DNA from: an uncultured Prosthecobacter sp. | GTDB taxonomy: Bacteria; Verrucomicrobiota; Verrucomicrobiia; Verrucomicrobiales; Verrucomicrobiaceae | Direction: 5' to 3' | DNA: 9,768 bases | NCBI GenBank assembly: GCA_937941745.1 | Contig: CALDGV010000807.1 | Coordinates: forward strand, 1 to 9,768 | Part shown: positions 1 through 5,337 of the stretch, in pieces | Layout: every line of letters starts with the position of its first letter | How positions within the stretch are numbered: the first letter of the stretch is position 1 | The notes under the pieces: model-generated | Told to the model about the DNA's origin: nothing | Database searches by the model: none | Seen by the model: only the letters and a program-made list of their open reading frames with translations | Translations under genes and position numbers: made by a program

Positions 1-375
1 ATAGATACCGCCGTCCTTGGGAGGCTCACAGGCACGGCAATCTACCTCATGGAGCATGGACATGGCACCCTGAGCGTGCTGAATGCCAACACTCGGAACC
101 AGCAGTTGCTGAACGATCTCGGACTCGATCAGATCCTGGAAGTGGATGTGGCGGGCACGAAGTGGCCGGAAGAGAGGAAAGCCGTTTGTGAAGAGCTTTC
201 CTGCTGTGAGGAAAAGGGGGCTGAATGCAAGGAGGAGCAGACCCAGCATGTGCTCACCGCCCATCGGGTGCTTTCCGGGGTGAACCGGGAGAATCAGTCG
301 CGCTTCCGTGATGTGATTCATTTTTTGGAGAAGGAACTCAATGGAGAGCCTATGCCCATGGCAGCCACCTCCTGA
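1..375 (+). CDS. STAS-domain protein (anti-sigma factor antagonist-like), 5' end missing
   Basis: Frame 1 is open from the first base to the TGA at 373-375, so the gene starts left of the window and the Met codon at 49 is internal. The visible 124 residues begin inside the second half of a STAS fold. An Asp-Thr-x-x-Leu-Gly motif (residues 2-7) aligns with the Asp-Ser-Ser-Gly-Leu-Gly phosphoacceptor loop of SpoIIAA/RsbV. It is followed by an amphipathic helix, a strand (TLSVLNAN), a helix ending in LGLDQIL and the last strand EVD. By alignment Thr3 takes the place of the serine phosphorylated in SpoIIAA (Ser58). After the STAS core comes a tail of about 70 residues not found in classic RsbV, with a Cys cluster (C63, C68, C69, C76) and a charged C-terminal helix. 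The SpoIIE-type phosphatase gene begins 73 bp downstream on the same strand, which supports a partner-switching role. Family assignment is by pattern only, and the N-terminal half is unseen. Confidence 0.78.
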   Translation: MDTAVLGRLTGTAIYLMEHGHGTLSVLNANTRNQQLLNDLGLDQILEVDVAGTKWPEERKAVCEELSCCEEKGAECKEEQTQHVLTAHRVLSGVNRENQSRFRDVIHFLEKELNGEPMPMAATS

Positions 376-448
376 CCGTCATCAGGGCGCCGGTGGAGAT
401 CGCTAGAATCCCCGCCTCGGTTGTTGATGCGCCCTGTGACAACTACCC

Positions 449-1894
449 ATGAACACTGTCCTGATCGTCATACTTGTCCTGCTGCTGGTGGTGGTCATCG
501 CCCTTCTCGCACGGACGACCCGGCTCAAGAACGAGGCGATCACCCGCATCCTCCGAGAAGAGCAGGCCATTGTTGAGGAGGAGCGCCGCATGTTCAGCTT
601 CCTGCACGATCTTGGCGAGGCGATTGCGCGTGAGGATAGTCAGACGGCGATGTACCGGCTCATCGTGGAAGGTGCCATGAAGGTGATGGAGAGTACGGGC
701 GGCACCTTGTACCTGCTGGATTCTGCGGAGAAGTGCCTGGTGCCGCGCCATCACTCGGAGCATTGCGTGCCGATCGTGGCCCTGCCTGAACGGATTGCCA
801 CCATGGCGCGTACAAACCGGCCTGCGCTGCTGAGCTTCCTGCGACTGCATTCCGTGGGCGTTTCTGAAGGTCTTGTCGGCTCCGTGTTCCAGAGCCAGAA
901 GGTCGAAATCATTGAAGACCTCTCCCAAGATGCCCGTTTGGGGGGGCATGGAGGCTCCTTGCATGAGGGCACCACGGTGATGATCGGCCCGCTGAATTCC
1001 GGCACGAAAAGACTGGGTGTGCTGGCGGTGACAGCACCTCGCGAAAGCCGCCACTACAGCCCGAACGATTTCGAAGTCTTCCGTTCACTGGTCGAGCAGT
1101 GTGCATTTGCGCTGGCCAACGCCATGGCTCACCAGGCGGCGGCGGAGAAGAAACAGATTGAACTCGAGTTGCGCAGCGCCAGCGACATCCAGCGCATCCT
1201 CCTGCCCGCCCAGGCCCCGCAGATGCCCGGTCTGGTGGTCGCTGGGAGAAACATTCCGGCCAAAGTCCTCAGTGGCGACTATTTTGACTACATCATCCTG
1301 CCTGATGGCAGCCTGGGAATCGTCATTGCCGATGTTTCCGGCAAGGGGACTGCCGCCGCCATCATCACGGCCATGTGCCGCAGCGCGCTGCGCTCCTGTG
1401 CCCGTGGCGCGGCGGGGCCAGCGGTGACCCTCGGTGCGGTGAATCGACAGCTCTATCCGGACATCCGTGAAGACATGTTCATCACCATGATCTACCTCAT
1501 GGCAGCGGCTGACGGCAGCAGCTTCCGGCTGGCCCGGGCTGGACACACCCGCCCGCTTGTCTGGCGCAAGCTCACTGGGAAGGTGGAGGTCCTCAACAGC
1601 GGTGGGCTCGCCGTGGGGATTGATAAAGGCGATGTTTTCGACCGCGTGACCAAGGACCTGGAATTCACCTTGGCCAGTGGTGACACGCTGCTTTTGTACA
1701 CCGATGGCGTGAACGAGGCCATGGATGCCCAGGGCGAGGAATTTGGTGAAGAACGCATCCACACCATCCTTGCAGCGCTGGCTCCTCAGGGGCCCCAGGC
1801 GGTTATTGATGGTCTGATTCACGAGGTTGATCAGTTCTGCGGAGGTCGTCGCGGCCACGATGACATCACCCTGGTCGTGCTGCAGAAAACCTGA
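449..1894 (+). CDS. Membrane-anchored GAF-domain PP2C/SpoIIE-type serine phosphatase (RsbU-like)
   Basis: 481 residues. Residues 2-21 form one hydrophobic membrane segment (MNTVLIVILVLLLVVVIALL), followed by a basic and then a charged helical stretch. A GAF-like sensor domain spans about 50-220 (GGTLYLLD near its start, LGVLAVTAPRES near its end). A coiled-coil linker (about 222-245) leads into the SpoIIE/PP2C catalytic domain (about 246-480). Metal-binding signatures of this family are present: SGDYFD with D277, DVSGKG with D295, YTDGVNEA with D419, and GHDDITL with D471/D472. The catalytic aspartates therefore look intact. Enzymes of this type dephosphorylate phospho-Ser/Thr on STAS-domain antagonists, and a STAS gene lies just upstream in the same direction. 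The GAF domain presumably gates activity, but its ligand cannot be read from sequence. The ATG at 449 is chosen because it gives the complete membrane anchor; no Shine-Dalgarno is visible, and the preceding bases are pyrimidine-rich (ACTACCC). Confidence 0.95.
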   Translation: MNTVLIVILVLLLVVVIALLARTTRLKNEAITRILREEQAIVEEERRMFSFLHDLGEAIAREDSQTAMYRLIVEGAMKVMESTGGTLYLLDSAEKCLVPRHHSEHCVPIVALPERIATMARTNRPALLSFLRLHSVGVSEGLVGSVFQSQKVEIIEDLSQDARLGGHGGSLHEGTTVMIGPLNSGTKRLGVLAVTAPRESRHYSPNDFEVFRSLVEQCAFALANAMAHQAAAEKKQIELELRSASDIQRILLPAQAPQMPGLVVAGRNIPAKVLSGDYFDYIILPDGSLGIVIADVSGKGTAAAIITAMCRSALRSCARGAAGPAVTLGAVNRQLYPDIREDMFITMIYLMAAADGSSFRLARAGHTRPLVWRKLTGKVEVLNSGGLAVGIDKGDVFDRVTKDLEFTLASGDTLLLYTDGVNEAMDAQGEEFGEERIHTILAALAPQGPQAVIDGLIHEVDQFCGGRRGHDDITLVVLQKT

Positions 1895-1946
1895 TGCAGG
1901 ACATGGCCATGGAGCCGCTTCCTGGCGCAGCACGACGGAGCATTTC

Positions 1947-1977
1947 TTGACCTCGGCGGGTCCTGCCCCACTACTGT
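1947..1977 (+). promoter_or_regulatory. Weak promoter candidate for the exported-protein/isomerase pair
   Basis: TTGACC (1947-1952) is a good -35 hexamer. The best -10 candidate is TACTGT (1972-1977) with a long 19-bp spacer. If used, transcription would begin only a few bases before the ATG at 1986, giving a nearly leaderless mRNA. It lies in the 91-bp gap after the phosphatase gene, where I see no terminator, so read-through from upstream is also possible. Confidence 0.28.
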
Positions 1978-1985
1978 GCTCTGTC

Positions 1986-2891
1986 ATGGCCAAACGCCTT
2001 CTGCCAACACTGCTGCTCGTCCTTCTGACCTCCCTGAATTCTTTGGGGCAGGAACCTGACCTCCGACTGAAATTGGAACGTGCTTACGAGCAGTGGCGGG
2101 CCGCCGTGAAGGCTCGTGATGCCAAGGCCTGGGCTTCGGCGATCACCATGCATCGCCAGGTCATCACCCGGAACACGATCATCAGTCAGGGGCTGGGCTT
2201 TCCCAAGGCCGTTTTTGACACCATGCTGGCTCCGCCAGACATCCGAAACCTCAGGCTGCTGGAGGCGCAGAATGTGGGTGATACCGCGCATCTCCTCTAT
2301 TTTGGCCAGGTGGACATGGGAGGTGAGCCCGACCACATCCCTCACAACCTCCTCATGGTGAAGTTTTTCCGCCAGGATGGGCGGTGGAAGTTTGACAGCA
2401 ACAAGCTGATCCAGCTTGCCGCCCAGCCTGAACTTCGGACCAAGCTGCTGGGCGGCGAAGCTCCGGACTTCCTGGACCTTCCCGAATTCACTCCTCCGGG
2501 CACGCCTCCTGCAACACCGGCCTTATGCCCGCTGCCGGACTACATCACGGGCTGTACGGTTCAGGCCATTGGCTATGAGGTGGAACTCAAGGTCAATGGC
2601 TACGACCACTTTGCTTCGGGTGGTCTGCTGCGGTTTTTCATCCTCGGAGGGCTCAAAAACGGCCCCAACCCGATTCAGATGTCGGCCAAGCCCTTGGAAA
2701 TGCCCAAAGGAGCAGAGCGCGTGCTGGTGATCGACTTCTTCACCAAGCCCCAGGCTGCCGGCGAACAGGGCAGACGCGTTTTTCATTATGAGGCGGCTTC
2801 AGATGACGGAAAGGCCACAAAGGCCGGATCCTGGACCCTGACCATGCCGGCCAGCCAGGAGTTGAGCGTCGGGGATGCCGCAAAGCAGTAG
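1986..2891 (+). CDS. Exported protein of unknown function (possible NTF2-like N-terminal domain)
   Basis: 301 residues from the ATG at 1986. The frame is open further upstream, to an ATG at 1827 inside the phosphatase gene. The start at 1986 is preferred because it places a typical signal peptide at the N-terminus: Lys-Arg at 3-4, a Leu-rich core (LLPTLLLVLLTSL), then probable cleavage near SLGQ. The first half of the mature protein begins with a helix (LERAYEQWRAAVKARDAKAWASA) and ends with VKFFRQDGRWKFDSNK. That is the helix-then-sheet pattern of NTF2-like/SnoaL-type domains, but the resemblance is loose. A Pro-rich linker (about residues 164-177) separates a second, beta-rich half with no motif I recognise. 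I see no catalytic signature. The next gene starts 11 bp after the stop, so the two are probably co-transcribed. Likely location is periplasm or envelope. Confidence 0.82.
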   Translation: MAKRLLPTLLLVLLTSLNSLGQEPDLRLKLERAYEQWRAAVKARDAKAWASAITMHRQVITRNTIISQGLGFPKAVFDTMLAPPDIRNLRLLEAQNVGDTAHLLYFGQVDMGGEPDHIPHNLLMVKFFRQDGRWKFDSNKLIQLAAQPELRTKLLGGEAPDFLDLPEFTPPGTPPATPALCPLPDYITGCTVQAIGYEVELKVNGYDHFASGGLLRFFILGGLKNGPNPIQMSAKPLEMPKGAERVLVIDFFTKPQAAGEQGRRVFHYEAASDDGKATKAGSWTLTMPASQELSVGDAAKQ

Positions 2892-2902
2892 TAAACAGGC
2901 GC

Positions 2903-3823
2903 ATGCTTTCGCTCTCTACTTCCTGGCTCAGCCCGAGGCATCGCGAAGGCCGCGACATGGCGGCCGAGGCGCGTGCGCTGGGCTTTGAATGGATCGAGGT
3001 CAGCCACGGCACCAAGATTTCCCAGCTTCCGGGTCTGCTGGATGCCGTGAAGGCCGGGGAGATCAAGGTGAGCAGCCTGCACAACTTCTGCCCGGCTCCG
3101 GTCGAAGTCATGATGGATGCTCCGGATGCCTTCGAATTCACCTCTCCGAAGCCTGCGGAAAGGCAGCGTGCCATCAACCTGACCCGGAAGACGCTGGAGA
3201 TGGCCACGCGTTTTGGCACCGACCGTGTTGTCGTTCATCTGGGCAGCGTGCCGATGAAGTCCATCACTCTGCAGCTGGAGGAACTCGCGGTTCAGGGAGA
3301 CTTGTATTCCAAGGAATTCACCGAGCGGAAGCTGCGTCTGGTCACGATGCGTGAGGAAGCGTCGAAGAAGCATCTCGACCGTGTCCGTGCAGCTCTCGAT
3401 GAGCTGATTCCCGAGTGCGAAAAGCTGGGGGTCCGGCTCGGGATCGAGACACGCAGCCACTACGAGCAGATTCCCAATCAACGGGAGATGAGCCTTTTGC
3501 TGCAGGAATACCACGATTGTCCCTGGATCGGTTCCTGGCACGACTTTGGTCACGTGCAGCGCCAGGCCAATCTCGCGCTGCTGGACCATGAAATCTATCT
3601 GCGTGAGATCAGTCCGCGGCTGCTAGGCTGCCATGTCCACGATGTCGAATGGCCCGCCAAGGATCATCGCACGCCCTTCAGCAGTGGAGGAGTCGCCTTG
3701 GCGCAGTTGCTGCCGTGGGTTGGCAGGGAAGTGCCCCTGATCTGGGAAATTGCTCCCAGCCAGAAGCGGGAAAGCATCGCCGCAGCCTTGGAGGCTTGGC
3801 AGCGGAACGTGTTGCCGGTGTGA
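2903..3823 (+). CDS. Sugar phosphate isomerase/epimerase-like TIM-barrel protein (xylose isomerase-like/AP endonuclease 2 fold)
   Basis: 306 residues, cytoplasmic (no signal peptide). The sequence has the order of the xylose-isomerase-like TIM-barrel family (AP_endonuc_2). An early strand-helix unit (ALGFEWIEVSHG) is followed by VSSLHNFCP, a central strand with a conserved His (DRVVVHLGSVP), GIETRS, WHDFGHV, GCHVHDV and LIWEIAPS. Probable metal ligands are E182, D214 (with H217 nearby), H244/H246 and E282, the Glu-Asp-His-Glu set of this superfamily. Length is typical (about 260-310). Members isomerise or epimerise sugars, inositols and hydroxypyruvate-like substrates; the actual substrate cannot be named here. 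The gene follows the exported protein by 11 bp, suggesting one transcript, and converges on ugd with stop codons only 7 bp apart. The ATG at 2903 begins the first beta strand (MLSLSTSWL) at the expected place. ACAGG upstream is at best a weak ribosome-binding site. Confidence 0.88.
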   Translation: MLSLSTSWLSPRHREGRDMAAEARALGFEWIEVSHGTKISQLPGLLDAVKAGEIKVSSLHNFCPAPVEVMMDAPDAFEFTSPKPAERQRAINLTRKTLEMATRFGTDRVVVHLGSVPMKSITLQLEELAVQGDLYSKEFTERKLRLVTMREEASKKHLDRVRAALDELIPECEKLGVRLGIETRSHYEQIPNQREMSLLLQEYHDCPWIGSWHDFGHVQRQANLALLDHEIYLREISPRLLGCHVHDVEWPAKDHRTPFSSGGVALAQLLPWVGREVPLIWEIAPSQKRESIAAALEAWQRNVLPV

Positions 3824-3830
3824 TGTTGTG

Positions 3831-5147
3831 TCAGGCTCGGACCTCCACCACACCACGGCCGATGCCACGATATTGGAAGCCAAAGTCAGCGGCGGCCACT
3901 GGATCAATCAGGTTCCGGCCATCGAAGATCATGGGGGCGCGCATCGTGGCACGCAGTTCAGCGAGGTCGATGCTGGCGAATTCCGGCCACTCCGTGGCGA
4001 TGATGAGTGCTTCTGCACCTGCTGCAGCCTCCAGGGGGCTGGAGGCAAACTTGATTTTCGAAGCGACCGGCAGCTCACGTGCCTTGTCCATGGCCTTGGG
4101 ATCGTAGGTGACCACTTCGGCACCTTCGGCAACGAGCTTCTCAACCAGTTGAACCGCGACGGATGAACGGACGTCGTCGGTGTTCGGCTTGAAGGCGAGG
4201 CCCCAGACCGCCAGTTTCTTGTCCTTGAGCACCCAGAGTGCTTCCCGGATGCCGTCGATGAAGCGGTCGAGCTGATGCTGGTTGATGCGCTGCACCTCTT
4301 TCAGAAGCTGGAACGGCGTGCCAAGCTGTTCCGTGATGGCGATGAATGCGGCAATGTCCTTGGGGAAGCAGGAGCCGCCATAGCCCAGGCCCGCGTTCAG
4401 GAATTCACGGCCGATTCGTTTGTCGGCGCCAATGCCTTCCACCACCTTGAGGACGTCGGCGCCCGAAGCTTCACAGATTTCGGAGAGCGCATTGGCATAG
4501 CTGATCTTGAGGGCCAGGAAGCTGTTTGCAGCGTGCTTGATGAGCTCGGCACTGTTGATGTCCGTCACGAGCACCGGAGCCGCAAAGGGCTCATAAACCT
4601 TCTGCATGAGCGCGATGGCACGGTCCGTGTTGCCGCCGATGACGATTCGATCCGGTTTCATCAGGTCGGCCACGGCGCTGCCCTCGCGAAGGAACTCAGG
4701 ATTGCTTACGACATCGAACTCTACGCCAGGCTTCGCATAGCGTCGGATCGTCTGCGCCACTCGCTCCCCGGTCTTGACGGGCACCGTGCTCTTGTCCACC
4801 ACGACACGGTAGCTGTCCAGATACTGGGCGATCTCCCGGGCGACCTTTTCCATGAAGCTGAGGTCCACGCTGCCGTCTGCCTGCGGTGGCGTGGGAACCG
4901 CGATGAAGAGTACTTCCCCATGATCGACGCCCTCCTCCGTGCTGGTGGTGAAGCGAAGGCGTTTGGCTGCCACATTCTTTTTCACCAAGGCCTCCAGGCC
5001 CGGCTCATAAATGGGGATCTGGCCTGCGAGCAGCGTTTCGACCTTCCGGGGATCGTTGTCCACACAGACGACATGATGACCCACCTCGGCGAAGCAGGCG
5101 CCCGTGGTGAGTCCGACATAACCAGAACCGATGATGGTGAGTTTCAT
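3831..5147 (-). CDS. ugd: UDP-glucose 6-dehydrogenase
   Basis: 438 residues. Oxidises UDP-glucose to UDP-glucuronate with two NAD+, supplying uronic-acid precursors for exopolysaccharide, capsule or LPS; cytoplasmic. The N-terminal Rossmann domain starts with GSGYVG (G7, G9, G12) and carries VDND at the end of its second strand. Other family motifs are EPGL, VPTPP, DKSTVPVKTG and NPEFLREG. The middle domain has LIKHAANSF, with K204 and N208 at the same numbering as the active-site Lys and Asn of Streptococcus pyogenes UGDH. GGSCFPKD carries the nucleophile C260 and D264. The C-terminal UDP-binding domain has WGLAFKPNTDDVR and ends in DGRN. All catalytic residues are present and the length is normal, so the enzyme should be active. 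It lies downstream of lptD on the same strand but is separated from it by a terminator and a possible promoter. No Shine-Dalgarno is visible ahead of the ATG. Confidence 0.97.
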   Translation of the reverse strand: MKLTIIGSGYVGLTTGACFAEVGHHVVCVDNDPRKVETLLAGQIPIYEPGLEALVKKNVAAKRLRFTTSTEEGVDHGEVLFIAVPTPPQADGSVDLSFMEKVAREIAQYLDSYRVVVDKSTVPVKTGERVAQTIRRYAKPGVEFDVVSNPEFLREGSAVADLMKPDRIVIGGNTDRAIALMQKVYEPFAAPVLVTDINSAELIKHAANSFLALKISYANALSEICEASGADVLKVVEGIGADKRIGREFLNAGLGYGGSCFPKDIAAFIAITEQLGTPFQLLKEVQRINQHQLDRFIDGIREALWVLKDKKLAVWGLAFKPNTDDVRSSVAVQLVEKLVAEGAEVVTYDPKAMDKARELPVASKIKFASSPLEAAAGAEALIIATEWPEFASIDLAELRATMRAPMIFDGRNLIDPVAAADFGFQYRGIGRGVVEVRA

Positions 5148-5212
5148 GAAGCAGGGAAGGAACGAAAGGAATTGGCCGAGACAGAAGGCGGGGATGGCCT
5201 GGGTGGAAACTC

Positions 5213-5241
5213 GATATTCGAGAAAAGTGGCTGGTTGTCAG
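5213..5241 (-). promoter_or_regulatory. Candidate sigma-70-type promoter for ugd
   Basis: On the minus strand CTGACA (5241-5236) is followed after 17 bp by AATATC (5218-5213); GAATAT with a 16-bp spacer is an alternative -10. It lies just after the lptD terminator and about 65 bases before the ugd start codon, where an independent ugd promoter would be expected. The -10 match is mediocre. Confidence 0.38.
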
Positions 5242-5275
5242 GATCTGTCGCCCAGCATTGTGAGACGGTGAAGTC

Positions 5276-5306
5276 ACAAAAAAGGACCTCGTGGCCGAGG
5301 TCCTTT
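5276..5306 (-). terminator. Rho-independent terminator of lptD
   Basis: A perfect 11-bp inverted repeat, AAAGGACCTCG (5281-5291) and CGAGGTCCTTT (5296-5306), encloses a 4-base loop. Read on the minus strand, the hairpin is followed at once by six T residues (5283 down to 5278). It begins 32 bases after the lptD stop codon. On the plus strand only three T follow the stem, so the signal is directional for lptD. It separates lptD from ugd. Confidence 0.93.
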
Positions 5307-5337
5307 GAAGTCATTGCACTAGCATGAAAGGTCTTGA

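Noticed and set aside
404..409. TAGAAT as a -10 element ahead of the phosphatase gene
   Set aside because: No -35-like hexamer lies at 16-18 bp; the nearest, CTGACC at 372-377, is 26 bp away.
1902..1911. CATGGCCATG palindrome after the phosphatase stop, considered as terminator or operator
   Set aside because: A 10-bp self-complementary run without loop or T-tract is expected by chance in this composition.
1827..1985. Possible N-terminal extension of the exported protein from the ATG at 1827
   Set aside because: It would overlap the phosphatase gene by 68 bases and bury the signal peptide; the start at 1986 fits better.
1085..1993. 302-codon minus-strand frame opposite the phosphatase
   Set aside because: It is an in-register shadow of the PP2C catalytic domain and has no motif of its own.
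2786..3589. 267-codon minus-strand frame opposite the isomerase-like gene
   Set aside because: It lies antisense to a well-supported TIM-barrel gene, and its Arg/His/Gln/Leu-rich composition is typical of a shadow frame.
5211..5223. CTCGA-TAT-TCGAG-like dyad overlapping the ugd -10 candidate
   Set aside because: The arms are only 5 bp and match no known operator, so it is too weak to annotate.
4275..5327. 350-codon open frame opposite ugd
   Set aside because: It shows the same antiparallel register effect. The ugd catalytic motifs are intact on the minus strand, and the antisense frame runs through ugd's terminator/promoter region.
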